The position numbers were made by a program, and so were the translations under genes. This document shows positions 32,621 through 48,200 of a stretch of DNA of 64,000 nucleotides, piece by piece. The DNA lies in the NCBI RefSeq assembly GCF_949628215.1, contig NC_134282.1, positions 12,522,223-12,586,222 of the forward strand. Direction: 5' to 3'. Every line of letters starts with the position of its first letter. The stretch's first letter is position 1. This stretch comes from Phalacrocorax aristotelis (Eukaryota > Chordata > Aves > Suliformes > Phalacrocoracidae). The notes under the pieces were generated by a model. That model saw only the letters and a list, made by a program, of their open reading frames with translations. It did not search any database and was not told the DNA's origin.

Positions 32621-35600
32621 GCTGCTTTAAGTGCCAAAACCTTGATATTTTCACTTCCAAAAGCTCTTCAGTATTTCCTGGAATTGCAAGTTGTCCGTTT
32701 TCAGAATAGCACTGGACAACATGCAATAGAGAGGATGTATCCCTATTTTCTTGATAATCCTAGCACCTAAAATGACTCTTACAAACTGATGTACCCACCC
32801 AGTTTCTGGGATTCCCAAATTTACTTTGGTCTGTAAGCCAAGGTTTTGTCCATGTTACGCCTTTAATTGAATTCACTACTTTATAGAAATAAAAAACCAC
32901 ACAAGACTTGTCACTGGAAAACTTGCAGAGCCTCCACCCTTCCCCAGGCTGGAATTCCCACTCTCCTCTCTTTTTGTATGTCAAATTTCACTCTCGGTTC
33001 ATTTATCAAATGACAATGTGGTTTTGGGCTTTATATAAAAAATTATTGTGATGAGTCACAGACTTCCCCCTCCCTTGCTTTCTTTTGATACTGAGATACC
33101 AAGTGCGAATGCAGTATTGACAGCATTCCCACACCTTCATAGGAATTTAGGAACTTCTTAGGAACTAAGCTTAAATTCCATATTAACATTTTTTTGTCGC
33201 TTTGTTGGATTTATCTCAAGTAATAACATATTTAATACAGTAGCAAAACTTCATAATTCATATTATCATTTAGCAGAGACCAGATGTGATGCATTAATCA
33301 TAGAAATGGTACTGTTTTTCAGTATGGTTTTTCTAAATTACCTTCTGGTCCTTCCATTTGTTAGTTTGGGCAATTCTGACATCAGTTTCTACTTGCCTCT
33401 TCTCTTTATAGGAATACAAGCTGGTAGCCAATTATTCTTTTTTTAAAATGTTTTACCCCCTGTTGTTGAAAGTCAACTGCTTATTTGTCAGCATAAGAAA
33501 ATATTAAGAATAGTGTTGATTTATCATTAGTAGAACTGTTTTTCATCATGATATAAAAATGATAAATTGGACAACTGCTGCTAGATCGCAAATATTCCTG
33601 TAACAAAGAGATCTAATAATTATTAATCAGAATGCCTGCTATCAAGCAGGGTGCTTGAAACATTCCTAATGCTGTGAGCAGATACTCCATCATAGCACAA
33701 GCCTCCTAAAGGATTGTTTCCACAATTCCAGTGAAGCACCCCAGGGTCCATTAACCAAAAGCATGCACTTACAACGACCATATCACACAGCAGGTGGAGA
33801 AAATCCTAAAGTACTGATCAGACAAATGGATTCTAAAAGAATATTTTTAAGCAACAGCTATCTCCCTAATAGTGCATTTTAAACACATCACTCCAAGGAC
33901 AATATTCAGTACGTAAAAGGAACAAGAACAGAAGCGATGGAGCAGAAGGCTGTAAAACTAAAAAGGCAGAGCCCCTGAATTGCCTGCAGGTACCTGTGAC
34001 TCAGGCAGTCCCACGGCTGAATCTTACAGCAGCAGACAGAGAGGAGCAAAGCACTTCAGCATCTGCAGGGCAGCTTCCAAGCCCTGGCACGGGGCAGGGC
34101 ATCATCAAGTGTCAGTAAATGCTATTCTTATCTAGAAATCTGCAAAAGCAAAGAAAGATCAGCTACCCAGTCAGTCATTATCCCAGGCTCAGTGTAATCT
34201 AAATCAGCAAGTATTCAAGCAGATAATATTATGAAAGAAAATTCCAAAGCAGGTTCCCTTTGCCTTGGCAGGTGCAGGAAATAAACACGAGACCATTCAT
34301 TATGCTTGTGCTGGGGGAAGGAAATAAGAGAGGAGTGGGAAAATTATGTCACTAAAATGGAAAAAAATAGACTTTCTGGATGCAAAATAGAATTACTTTT
34401 ATGAGGGATATATTAAAAAATCATCCTTGGATCCATTGTTGTCATATAAAGACAAGACTAGCTCATGTCTGTATATGAATAGATTTCTGGAGACTTAGAG
34501 CAGGGCCTGGTTATTAGTTTGAGAAATGAGAAGAGCCGATATTTTGAACAATCTACAGCACAATGGCATCCTCTCCATGCCCAAAAGCACCACGACCACC
34601 AGAGGCCTTTAAGCTCAGCTCTGACCTAAATGAAGAAAGTGAGTGAGAGTGTGGAGTCACCGCTGTGTTACAAGACACGCTGAGTGGTGCCAACAAACTG
34701 GTGATGATCACAGCCATCTTCCCTTCCAGCTGGCTGTTGGCAACACCGGGGGCACATATGAATCCACTCAGAAGTTATGACTGTGCAGTGAGAGACTTCG
34801 TCAGGTACTGTAGTTGCAGAAGCAAAGAAAGAAAAGTTGGAAAAGGCATCAAGGGTGTTCCTTGAAAGATAAGTCTCTTTCAGGCTTAGAGTGTGCTTTT
34901 GGGAAGAACGCTGTCAACAAGAAAACTGGAGCCATGAGCAAAGAAGCTGCCTATTTTTTTGTGTGTGCTTTAATTCTCCTGTGTTCAAGGAAGAGAAAGT
35001 TCTACTTCCTCTATAAAAAAGTAGGTTTGTATTAAGGGGCCCAGCTTCAGTTTCTTTTTGTTTTTTTTTTCCCCTATCTTCTCAGTGTTGTAGTTGAAAA
35101 ATAGAGAAATAGAGATATTTTTAAAAAGCATCAGATGTGTTAGGCCCTCATACTGCTATTGCACAGGTGATACCTGGGACATGAGTCTCATGGTGCAGTT
35201 TCACATATTATAATTAGTTTACTGTTACTGGCAACACAGATGAGAAATCAGAACTAAGCCCCCATGAGAAACTGTTTCACTCCAACAGTCTCATTGCTTT
35301 TCCTGAATTTCCCTCTACCGCTCTTATTTCCAAGGCTATACATTAAAAAGAGACAGTTTGATCTAATTTATTTACTGCAAATATTCTTAGGAAGAAAAGT
35401 GTTGTGAACAGATTTGGTTCAGCCAACTAAAATATTATTTTCCTACTTTTAATGATAAGAAATTTTTTTTAAATAGTTTTAAGTATTTAAAATTCCTGCA
35501 CTTCTTTTCTTGACTTAAGTAGGAGGCCCTAACCTAACTGAGCAGCTAAATAGCTACATGTGAATGATAAAATAGGGAAGTGTACATCCAAAGGGCTTCC

Positions 35601-38600
35601 TTCCTCAAAGATGAAAATCCAGAACAGGGAAAATACCCTTTCTTTGACAGGCAGATTGGATCAAGTTGAGAGAGCTGAAGTATTTGGGAGGGAACATCTT
35701 CCTACAGCCATTCTTTGTCAGGTACCATATCATACTGATGATACAAAATATTACTGGATTCCTCTTGTTTATGCTATGCCCTCCATTTTCCTAATCCAGA
35801 CTTTGGACTGTAGAGTCCTTGGCAAGAAGGAAGGTGTTGCACCACTGACGTAAATTAGGACTGTTCCTGTGCAACAACAAATTGTACCAGGGCTGGGCAG
35901 TTCTGACTACAGGAATTACAGTCAGTCCCTATGGCCTCCTTCCCACCAGAGAACAGGGGTCATGGAATGCAAAATTGGGGCCAGATTATTTCACTGGCGG
36001 CTGGAACTCAGCTATCTGCCATGTGCGTTACAATGGTACGTTTACTTTTTCTAAATGCTGAATTACTGTCCTGGGAGATGCACACATGCTTTCCGGGCCA
36101 GAATTTGGAGTTTGGCCTAATATTATGTTTTTTAAACACATCTGGGATCTATTATGTTGCTGGGTAATGATTTTCACAGAATCATCATTACTTAATATGT
36201 AAAGAAATGTCATTGTCAGTATCAGTCTCAGCATGGTATTGCAGAGCAACATGTCTGAACACTAGATAAGTGCTTCTTGCTATGGGCAAAATACTGTAGG
36301 CCATTAAAATGCTAAAGTATTGGCCAAAATTTAGAATAAATGGATGGAACCTACATGGAGAGTAGAGGAGCCAAGTCTAGAGACTTCCAGAAAGTAGCAG
36401 TTTTGTTTATAAACTGTATCACAAAAGTAACCTAAGCACTGGAAAAGCATTAGAGAAACAGCATTATAGCTGAAACTGGGAATATACCTGGTATAAAATT
36501 GCTTCAGTGTTTTTTGTGTTCATAGAAACAATTGCATGAAACATCTATGCAGTTATAACTCAGCAGCAGTCCTTCAGTACTTTAGGAATCAAAAGTGCAG
36601 GGCCAGAATCAATCAGCAGTTTATCCTTTTTGTATTCCAGGAGTTACTTGGTTTAATCCCTTCAAGAGCCTCAAACTATTTTCATTTTAACAGTCTCTGT
36701 GGAAATTTCCCATATTCACCAAACAAAATAAAGGCCAGACTGCGTCAGTAATATTGTCATTTAATTTCAGTGCTCCTAAACTAGGAGGTGGACAGTTAAG
36801 CACAGGCAACTGTTTTGAAAGAGTCTTTACGTTTAAATGCTTCAACTTGCTTATTGAAAGGGTACTTTGGGAGGAGAAAAGTCATTCCAGATTCTAAGCC
36901 TGGTCTTCGGGGTCATTCTTGAGATTACACTCAAATTTCTTTTTAATCCTTGCAGGAAAGGAACCAAGAATTCCTGCCTCTACCACGTAACATTTTCTGG
37001 TGGATGTATAGCATCTTTGAATAAGGAATCAGAGAATTTGCAAGGATGGGTAAGCATTTATTTAAATTTCTGTTGTTACCTGCTCTACAGTTGGAGAGCT
37101 GCACCATTGTAACTCCTTCCACTTCAAAATAATTATGCCTTGCTTTTGGTGTGTATGAAAGACTAATCAGGCTCTTGTGCTCCTGCTTTATGTATGCTCT
37201 CATTCTTTAAGAGGTGCAGTACTTTGCCTGAGGTATGCTGAGCCAGCATTCCCACGTATTTCCAGATGTACTGTAGTGCACTGATAATAATTATTCTGCA
37301 CAATGTCAAATAGTAAGGAATTCTTTGCTGTAAATAGGTACAGATGCAGATATGTGATGCTAGGTATATAGATTCTTGAAAGGGAAAGAGAAGAACAGTT
37401 TTATATGGAGCCTGAGCTATACATGCAACCAATAGATCATTATGATTACACTGTCTATCCAGCACGACATCTCTGTATTCAGCTTTCCAGCTAAGTTTTC
37501 AGAGCTCTTGATTCTTAGACTCTTAAACTCTGCTGACACTTCACTCTGCCTTGACACCGTACTAAATATGCCTAAAATGTTTGCTGGCCTGTCTCTTGGT
37601 TATCAGCCTCATGGTTGTAGTTTTTACCCAGATGAAAGTGTGCTTCTGTGGATTCCTTAGCAATTTTCTGGTATTATTAATCCCGGAGTCTCTTCTTAAG
37701 TACCATTATTCAATTATCTGCTTTAAATGTAAGTGAAATTCAAATATGTGTAATTAAACTAAGTGGACTCTAAACTTGGTGTGTCTTCCAAAGCACTACT
37801 ATGCCTCTGACCTGCCCTGGATTGTTAATTTATGAATTTATAGCTGTAGTAACACTTCTACATTTTCTGTAATGTAGAAGAAGGCTCCAGCATACACTTC
37901 CAGCTGAGCTCTAATGCAAGACTTATACCTAAAATGTTATAGCTATTAAAAAAGGATCCAGACAAGAAGTTTTTTGAACTGGGCTTTTGATCATACTGCA
38001 TCTTCATTGTGTTCAAATTTTATTTTAACAATTTGACTCCATTTCAGAATTCTTCAGATACTTTGTATTAATATGAGCATCAGGGGTTAAATCTGCCATT
38101 CAGATTTGGGTAGTTCAGCAGTCCATTCCATTCCATTCCTAATCCCAGTTTGTCTGTTTTGGTTTAGTTTGGTGTTTGAATTACCCTCAAAATATTAATC
38201 TATTTGTTAAAGCATGGGCCATATTAAAGTCATGCATATCCCTAGAAGGGATGAAGTTGGTCTAAACACCATCAAAATGTGAATGCAAGCCCAATAGTTA
38301 TTAGAAGTACAGGTGTACAAAACAAAACTGAAAATAGAAAACCTGTATTGTTTGTTAAAAGCAAATTGTTAAATTTTGTAAAGAAAACAACCAGCCAACC
38401 AAAAACAACCAACAAACTCAAACACTTGATTCTGGGATAAAACAGTCTCTTTTTTGGACTTTTCATATCCAGCTTTTTAGTCCTGAAAAGAGAAATACAG
38501 AACTGTCAAACAGAACAGACCTTAACTATGTGTCCAATGTTGGCTATCGGTTAGATAACAGCTTACTGAATTGTTGCAAGGAAGAGTTACTGCTACAAAT

Positions 38601-39229
38601 AATTCATGTAAACGCCTCAGTGCCCTCGGGAATAGGTGGAAGTAGATATTACGATCACTACCTGAAACAGCAAGAGGGCATCAGAGTAACCTTGCTTTTG
38701 CATATTTCTTCAGTAGGTGAATTGAATGTTTCCCAGTTGATAGAAATGAAGTTTTTCCAGGGTGTGAATTCCGAAGTTACCCTGTCTTTCACAGAAGCCT
38801 TCACTCTGTGACAGCAGGTACAATTCACAGTTTTTAGAGTAGAAAGCAAAGATTATGTACTTGAACTCTGATTAGACTAAGATAGAAGGCACAGAATTTG
38901 TGGAGTCCATACTGGTAAACAAGATATTATTTGGAAAGACTTTCTAAGTTAGTTTGGGCTAATAATTGACTGAATACTTGGACAGAAAAGAAAATCTCAG
39001 TACCCAGGAGCTGAATATGAATTTTTCATATTTCTAAATTAAATTAAGTCCCCAAACTCAGTTTCATTTGATACAAATATTCCATTTAATGCTAAATATG
39101 CATTTTTATGCAAGTGCTTGTCAAAATAATGACACAAATTGATGTGTAAATCCTACAGAGAAAGAGATCATATTAGTGTTCCCAAAGAAGTCAGTGCATG
39201 CCCCACAAAATCTGTCTAATTCCTACCTC
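32621..39229. other. Intergenic, no gene recognised
   Basis: AT-rich. Only chance ORFs under 110 codons without family resemblance. The stretch 33595-33660 has an AT-rich homeodomain-type cluster (taataattattaatca). No repeat family recognised. Confidence 0.6.
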
Positions 39230-39279
39230 GTTTTCCTCTCCTCTCCTCTCCCCTCCTCTCCCATCCCCTCCCCTCCCCT
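39230..39279 (+). repeat. Polypyrimidine (CTCTC)n tract
   Basis: About 50 bp of almost pure C and T with a five-base period (tctcc/cccct variants). Simple repeat; could form triplex DNA. Confidence 0.85.
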
Positions 39280-42200
39280 AATTCAGTTCAGTGTCTGCCT
39301 CTCAGCAGTGACCTGACCACCCACCCCTTTGACTGGAACAGTCCCACTTTGTAAAATATACTTAAATATTCATGGAGCCAGTGGGTGAGAGAAAAAAACA
39401 ATGCTGTAGTTTGGTGGTTCAGTAACCCTCCTGGGGAGGGTGGAGGTGTTAGTCCCAGTCCCAGTGCATGTGTAATTATTCATACAAAGTAAAGCAGTGT
39501 CAACAGGAGAAGTGACAAGTCCTGTCCCCCAAAAAATTTCCTTGCAGGAATGGAGAAGGCTAAAGAAACAATAAAGCATTTGCCAGAAATCTGCCACGTA
39601 TAGTTAACAACAGTTTAAACAAACTCTTAAAATAATTTACTGATTCTTCCTGAAATAGCTAAGCTTTTGGATTAATACATGTTCTTCCACATCTCTGAGA
39701 CAGGCCTTGTTCCTCATATTAAGTGAACAGACCTTTCATCTTCCAAAGCAAAACAGCTCTTAAAATAGAAATCATGCAGAACATATTTTAAGATCTTAGC
39801 GTCTCATAACATCATACCCCTATCCTTGCTCCTATTGACATCAATGGAAGGAAAAACAGTATTTATATGTCCCACAAGCAAATATGTCTCTTAGAGAATG
39901 CTGCTCTATAATGGTTTGTGTCTGACAGGAATAAAGAACTCTTGAGACCTGCCTGCCAGTTGAATAGTCATGGCTGTATGGAGCTCTGGCAGTAATGTTT
40001 CTGCAGCGTGATTGCTGAAGACATCAAGTGAGGCAAGGTTCTTAGGCACAGATGAGTTTTCACTGGGCCAACTAAAAAGACAGACAACGTTTCAGGCAAC
40101 AAATTCTTATTCAGGGCTAAGACAGAAGGAGCAAGCTTTAAGCTACATGCAGGCTGAGGAGAACTTCTCTCATTTTGTCTCAATGTGTGAATTAGACAAT
40201 GTGACACACTTTTCTAACACTTCTTACAGTTTGTTTGAGTTAGCATTAGAGAACTCACAAAAAGCATAGATAGTTCCAGTGCATTGCTGTGATTTTTTTT
40301 CAGTATGCACATTTGGCTGAAGTCTGAACCTTAGAGAGACATTTTGCGTGTAGACACTTCACTGTTACTGACACAAAGATAGTATCTTACTGATGATTTA
40401 CTTGTGTATAATGTGGCCCCTAAGCCAAAATTCTCCTGATGGCTAGCATACAACAGAAGTAGGTATATGATAGGATAAAAGAGTACAAAAACCATGAAAT
40501 CTGGACCAAAACATGAATATCCCAAGCAACGCTTAGTAGGAAGCTGTTATACTGGTAAGATTTGCACTTTAAGAAGGTAGGTGCCTGTGACACCTGTTCC
40601 ACCATTGCATGAGTAGAACCTGGTCCTGAATAACTGCTCTAGGTGTGAAACTCCTGTGACTACAGTGTTGAGAAGGCCTGGGTTTTCTAGCAGTGAGTCT
40701 CTGCTGAAGTCAGGTATCAGATCCATCAGCCTGGCTTTTATGGCAGTGGAGCTAGATCCACTAGCAGATAGCCGAAGGGAACACAGACATCTCTTCTCTG
40801 TTTGGCTCCAGGCAACACCCCCTGCAGAGGTTTTAAAGAAGCAGTAGCAAGCCAGGATGGGAAGTGTGCCAAGAACTCCTCACTGCTCACAGCAAAGAGG
40901 AGTATTGTGTCCAGAGCTGGGGCGATGGTCACCTCTGGGTGCCACAGCCCAAAGCCCAGAGAGCTTGGTGCTGGCACTTTGTTCATTGCCCTGCCTTTAA
41001 TCTCCCCCAAAATCCCTGCTCGTTTTCAGTTGGTTTGTCAGGCTCCATGTGCTGGTTCTGTGCAGTTGGACACCAGCAGGCAGTGGAGGGTATAGCACAA
41101 ACACCATCTCTGGTCCCCCTCTGCCCACCCTCTCCCAAGTGCACAAGTCGATCATTGCCAAAAACATTTGGAGGCCTTGTGGTGGGTGACATTTGGCTGC
41201 GTGGGAAGTTTACCTGGGCAAAGAAAGCCACTGTTACTCCAGTGAGCTATTCAAGTCTGACTGAAGCTACTTTCTTAAGGCATCGAAACAAGGAACTTGA
41301 AATAGGTGCTTTTCTCAGGGCTTCCAAGCAATGAGTTTCACCATATATGTCTGACCTACGGACCCCTATGCCTAGCCTGACAAAAAATGGCATCAGGAAT
41401 TAGAAATTCACCACCTTTGGTTTTAAGAAGGAGGAAAAAAACCTAAGTAGTTTAAAGCTTCAGTCAGCAAATCCAGAGCTGTCTGAAAATTGTTTTTAAA
41501 GCTCAGCTGTAAACAGTGTAATAATTCATATTACAGTAACCATAGAGTCATATTCCTTTTATTAGTCATATGTTTTGCCAACAAAATGACTATCCTAAAA
41601 CAAAAAGACTTCATAGAGTGTGGAAGGTCTTTCAGGGGACTGTATAATTACAGCACAGTATTGTCTGACATCTGGAAAGAAATTCTTGATAGCAGAACAA
41701 CACATGACCTTCACTTTCAAAAATACATTTTCAGAATCAAGATTTTCAAAGAAAATTTTGAAGGAAAGCTGCTGTAAAAGCAGAGAAATCTCTGTCTTGA
41801 AACTTGGAGATGGAAGGGACACAGCAGTTTCTGCATCTATACATCTTATGTAAAAACTATGAAAGAACAAGCAGCTGACAGCAAGATGTAAGAATCCACC
41901 AAGTGATATTGTGATGAATACTTAAAAGTTAAGGAGTTAAATATTACATAGGCTTTGGCAGATGGAAGGAGAATGACTGAGCAGAAAGAACTACATTGAA
42001 CCTGGTATATGTAGCTGATACAACAGGTGAGCAAGTAAAAATTGATGCAGAATCTGTATTAAAATTTAGACAAAAGGAGGTGTGCAGTGGAAATATATCA
42101 ACCAGAAAAAAAATGTTGGAGAGTATAGCAATATGTCTATGCAGATTCTGAGCTAAAGGTGAACAAAACTTAGATTATTACAATAAATTAAAAAGTGTTA

Positions 42201-45200
42201 ATGCTTCTGAAGCTATAGCAAGGAAATGCAGAATTACTGAATCTGCTGGCCTCTTTGCTGTGTGGGGCAGGTCAGCATCTCAGGCCCTTTTCTTTAAGAA
42301 TAAATCACAAATTCTGTCAAAGAGAGACTGAGGCAATTGCAGTGGTAATAAAACTAGATGCTAACACATTTTTCCAGCACCACATTCCTACTGAAATTCA
42401 GCGTGAAACTGGACACAGCTCTACTTGGTGTCTTTTGAATATGCTCCGATGCCTCCCCACTACCTTACTAAATGCCTCTAGGCAGGGGTGCACAATTTAC
42501 ACAGTGTTACAGAGAAGTAGTGGAGGGGCAACTCTGTGCGTATATTCTGAATATAGTGTAGGTTACTTTTGCAGTTTGGAATGTGGAAAAAGCTAATTGC
42601 GGGCATTACAATATGTACAGAAATGCAGTGAGCAAGTGTAGTGTATGCATGTATTTTTGGAGGAAGCAGCATTTCTCTGTTCCTCTCACTGCTCTGCTGT
42701 GTGCACCATAGCACCTTCCACAAAACACAGCCCAGCCCAGGAAACAGCCTTTGGGCTAAGGGGGTGAGGGCACCTGGCCTTGGGAAACGAGTGTAGGGAG
42801 CCACTGCCCAGCTGAGGTTAAGGCATCCTTCAGACTGGCTGTCAATGGCCAAACACTCATAGGAAACAAACTCCTCTCCTGGCCCAGGTCTCTGATGTGC
42901 AGGTGACGCGGATGTAAAACTCTCAGTTCTGCAGGTTTGCTGTGTAGCTGCTTGTCTTTGGGTTTCTGATCTGGGATTTCAACCGTGACTTCCTAACTCT
43001 GTCGAGCTCTGCTCCTGACTGTGGCTGTCGCTGCGGGGTGCTGGGCTTAATCTGCCTCATTGCCTCAGCTTGCACTCCTAGTGGTAGAGGATGTAATGCT
43101 GGGATGGTGGGGCTGCACAGCAGAAAGCGTGAGGCTGGGATCGTTTGAGAGCTGTGGCTGTGCAGCTGCAGGATATGGGGGGATGAAGGTTTTGCATATA
43201 GCTCAGAGAGCTATGAAGCCTGGCACCTCTGCATCAATTTTTTATTTCCCCCCTTAAGTCTGTGGTGTCACATGAATTCTGTGTAGGCTTAAGATAACCA
43301 TTCAAATGAACACTGGTGGGATCATTGCACTGTAATGCCAGCTGGACTAGAGAATTAATCTGGGATATTACTTGCAGTAGTCAAAGCTGGGCAACAGCTT
43401 AAAACTATTTTATTTTATTTTGTTAACAGCTAGTCCCAAAGCAACTGATACTTCTGAGACTTGATCTCTGCATGAAAGTAATTTAAGGGAATGTGGGAAT
43501 TTTCAAGAAAATTCTTTGAGTTAAGGGATAATGTGGGGAAAGCTATATTTCCCCATTACATTTGTGTTTCTTCCATTATGTTCCCATCACAAAATAAAAA
43601 TCTTTGAATGCACAATTATAAGTGAGGTCTGAAAGTCAAAAGTTAGCATCAGCATACCCTATAGACAGTCCTTCCTACTTATAAAGGGCCTTATGGAAAC
43701 CCCACAGTTCAGTGCATGCTGTGGTAATTGGTGTCAGATGAATTGTAAATATTTCACTGAAACTCACCGTGCTAAATCCTCTAGAAAAGCATTGTAGATG
43801 AGAAAACTCCCCAACATGTGAAACCTTTCTGTTCTTACCATGTCACTAGAAAGAGTCACTGTTTACTGCTTAAGTCACTGTTTACTGCATTAACTATAAT
43901 CTAATGAGATGCTTCCTGTGGCAGATCCAGGGCTAGAAGAGCCGGACAGATTGTGGTGGTTCTATTATTAGAAGGCTGTTATGTTTGACATTGAGCATAA
44001 AAGATGGGACTCATACTGCAGAACATTTCTTACACTCTTAGCTGAGAGTAAGTCCCTGCAGTTGTTATTGGAAAATATGGTCAGGCCTACGGATTCTCAT
44101 TGATCAGACTTGCAAGTCAATCAGTCATGTTGAGATACACAAAATCTGTTGACAAAGAAATTATGACTGATAGCCTAATAACAAAATGATGAGAAAAGAC
44201 AATTAATCTTGTTATTATCAAAGCAAATTTTTCAGAGTCTAAACTTTCACTCTTAAGGATATTTTGTATATACATAGGTTGTGTATAGACTTAGTTTATA
44301 TGTCTGAAACATCCAGAAAAGCTTTACCTATAGATAGACTGTATGTGGAAATGAGTACATTCAGTTTTCAATGGTATGTCAGAATAAATTGATTATTATG
44401 TTATTATTGAATTCAACTGAATGTGCAGGCATGATTGCACGCTGTCGCATTTTGACCATACCTCAGGTGGGATGTAGTTATTCACTCTTCTTTAGTGCTA
44501 ACACAACCAATGGTATAAGACAGGAAGAGAAGACTATCGAAGGGCCACAGATGGTTAGGAAGTCAGTTGTATGTCCTATCTGCGTGACAGCAGTACACGT
44601 GGCTACACAATGTTAAGAAGACTCTGGCAAGGCATTGGTATGGCACTGACGCAGGGAGAAGCGCCCCGTATACGGCAAGGACAGCCTAACTATCTGCCTC
44701 ACCTTGTTTTTTCTTGGAGAACTTCCGCCCACATTCGAGGCACTTGTCAGAGCTCAGCTTGCCCTGAAGGAGTCAGAACTAAATAAATACAGCTTCAGGC
44801 TTCAAATTTGTAAAGAGAAGGTGATGACCTAGTGAAGTTGGGTTAGAAAGTGTGATGAAATAAATGTCTGGGGAAAACATTTTTGAAAGGAAGAAAATAG
44901 CATAGTAAAGAAATTCAGAAGCACTTTGATGAGATGCTAGATACGCACCCATGCAGTGAGGCTGCTGACTTGCACAGCTTGTGCCAGCACAAGACGTAGG
45001 GGTCATTGTGCAGCTTGCACAGGAGCTGGTACTGTAAAACACTTTCCCATATGTCAGTGTTAAATGAAAAACAAGTGGACCAGGCTTGCTGATATCCCAG
45101 CTTCGACAAGGGCTGTGGAGATCATCTGACATCCTCAGGGCATCTCTGGCTTGTGCCTGTGCCCAGAAAAGGCTTATTCAAAGGATGAATAGCAGAGAGA

Positions 45201-48200
45201 AAAGCATGGCTGTCTCAGAGGTGCCATGTGATCTTTGGCTGAAGGTTGGGAGTGAAGGTCGCTGGGCAAAATGAATCGGAGCTCCCCAGGAGAGCTCGAA
45301 GGTCATGGCGAGCCAAGAGCCTGTATCTGTTTCTGCCACTGAGCAGGAGGGATGAGTGTCAGCTCCGCTTTACAAACAGCATAGCTAGTCCGACAGCTCT
45401 TGCTCAAGTGGGAAACTATGAGCAGGGGGCAATATGTATACTCTGAGGGGGAAAAGGCTAGTTAACTAGCAAGCAGGGATTGAATCATAGCACTGTTTTA
45501 ATAGCTTCATTGCCATTTCAATGTTAGAGCCAAAAAGAGGACTGCAGTAGTTCAGAAAGTACTTTTTAATGCTTTGGGTGTTGAAAACTGTAGCATGAAA
45601 TATATGTGCACTGTTTGACATTAGCTGGGAATATGGTAGGTAGGCTGTACTAACATGGACCAGTCTGAAAACTGAGTGGCAGAATAAAAAAGCTGTTTGC
45701 AGCCAGTAGGCGACAGGTCAGCTGTGGCAGGGTGGACGTGGTGTTGTGCCAGCCAGGTGTGTGCCTCATGGCTAGCTCGGGCTTTACCAGGGCCGGCCCC
45801 ACTCGCTTGTCCTGAGCTATTTCTGAACTGATGACTTTCAAATGCTTGACCTTGCAGCCTTCCAGGTACTGGAGGATGAAATACTGCATAATGGATACTT
45901 GCAGAAATTTCTTTGACCTATTGCCTGTTTTGTTTCTTTGCTTGTTTAGCACACGTTAGTTTTAAACTGATATGTAAGTCTGGTGGATATGTTAATCTGT
46001 ATCTGCTGTGGTATGTGGATGGCAAAGGAAACAGAAAAAATGAACTTATTTTAGTCAATATGTTTAAATAAAAAGTCAACATGGCAAGATGCACACTCTT
46101 GCTCTGACTGACTCACACTCGGTTTAAGTTCCAGGAATGCCTAAGAGGGCAGCGTCATCCCCTCCAAAACAGTTTTTCTTTTCATATGGGATTATATCAG
46201 AAAGCAGCTGCCTCTAAGGCATTATTTTTGCCAAACCATCAGGCTCTCTGTGGCAGCTTCTCCCTTAAAGCATTAAGTGGATGGGGCATCCCTTCCAAAT
46301 AAGCCCCCAGGGCAGTAGAGGTGCCCAGTGGAGGGGAGCCACAAAGGCCAGCGCTTTCACCAGCTGTGCAGCACCCAGGGAAAACAAGGCAGTGGGCAGC
46401 AGTGCCTGGTAAGAACTCCTCTGCTCCCTTCTGTGTGCTGCAAATGAGAAATACAGCGGCTAGCTACCATGGAAAAAATGTGTCCTTGCTGGAGCCATAC
46501 AGCTTCTCACTGGCCTTGCTGGAGGGACATCCCTGCACCCTGGGAATGGTCTGCGCGCTCCTCCTGGCGGCTCTGCTGCCGAGCCTCCGGCCTCGCTGCC
46601 AGGCCGGCCCACCAGCCCCGCCGCCGTGCCAGCTGGCTTCCAAAAATCATTGCAGCCAGTTTGTTTTAAAATAGACACTGTGCTACACTACACTTCATTT
46701 GATCTTCACACACACTGCTATGCTGCTGTTCAGGCCTGTGCATTGACTGGGGCAGATAAAAGAAAAAATCTGAATTAGCTGACATTTTTCAATATATTGA
46801 AAATAATGAATAGTTTATGTTGCCTTTGTTTCATTTCAGGCTGGCAAAATATGAGGATTCAATCAAACCCTGAACTTTCAGAATGCTGATGGCTGAGTTT
46901 GAGGTTTGTTTTCTTAAAACTGTGTAAGACCAAACCTTGTCTAGGAAACTCCTGCTGGTTGACCTCAGTGTCCTGCACAGGTCTGCTGGGCACAGACTAA
47001 CATTGCAAAACTTTCTTTTGAACAGCAGGCCTGAATCTCTTTATTCTGAGGTCTACTTGGCACAGCAGGCAGGCAGGCTGTAACAGCCTGGTTCTCAGGC
47101 TGCTTTGACTCACATGTGTGTGGGCAACCCTGGCAGGATCACTGGGGACTATGTGCCACATTCGGACTACTGCAGGATAGAGATGTGCTGTGCCACTCTG
47201 CATTCCTGTTGCATCCTCTGTGCCAGTACTGGAGTGATGTCATTGGGGAATATAAGTAGGGTCAGAGGGCTTTTTACCAGCCAGAGTTATTCTCCAGCCT
47301 GTTTGTGCCTTCTGGGCAAAATGCAAAGGGAAGAGAGTTGAGTCTGGTGCTTGTTTGTGAATTTAGCTCATGAATCACTTGTGAAGGGAACCTCACTCCT
47401 GCTAATCTATTATAGTGCACATGGGAAGTTTTCATCTTAGAGACCTCATTTACCAGCCCGTTTGTTGCAGATTGTTTCATTAATGAGGTATTGGGTGACT
47501 GAAATGGCTTTTAAACCACAGAGTGCTTAATGTTGAGTAATAACCTGGTAGTCCCTTGTGTCTGGGACATATCTGGCAGTTCTGCCCTGACACTGAAAGC
47601 TAGAAATCATGACACTTCCAGAGCCTGGAAACCATAATATTTGTTAGCTATATCTGCATATTTGGCTAATGAAAAACATGCCCTGGGGTTATTTAAAAGC
47701 ATCAGTAAACTGCATTTTGTACTGCTAGGTGAACATCCAGTACTTTCCACAGAGGACTTGCACTCTGAGCCACAACTGATGTAAAGGTGAGACAGCCAGG
47801 CTCACTGTGGGTCCTCTGTAACTCTGCTTGGAGAAAGTCACTGTGCCTTTCAGAAGAGAAAGCAGTGATTACTTCACTTGATAATATTTATAAGTCCACC
47901 AGTTCACTTGCTTTGTGCAAATCTACGTAACAAGTCTGCCAGCAAAGTCAAAATCGACGAATCTTTTCAGCTCTATGAGATTATTTTTTTCCTCTTTTTT
48001 TCTTTAATAAGGAAGACTTCTAAAATGTCCTGTTGGTAACAGCTGGAGACCTCAGTCAAAGTATATAGGGCACTATCAACTTTTTTATGAATGTTGCTGT
48101 CTGTACACCTTTACCATGTAAGTAATTCAGCTTTATGTCTGTCTAAATACAGGAATATACTCATCACAGCTTAACTGTACTGCTTTCCATTCGTTCTATC

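Noticed and set aside
40656-41334. Plus-strand 156-codon and overlapping ORFs
   Set aside because: Several frames open at once, no domain, and no conserved splice or promoter features.
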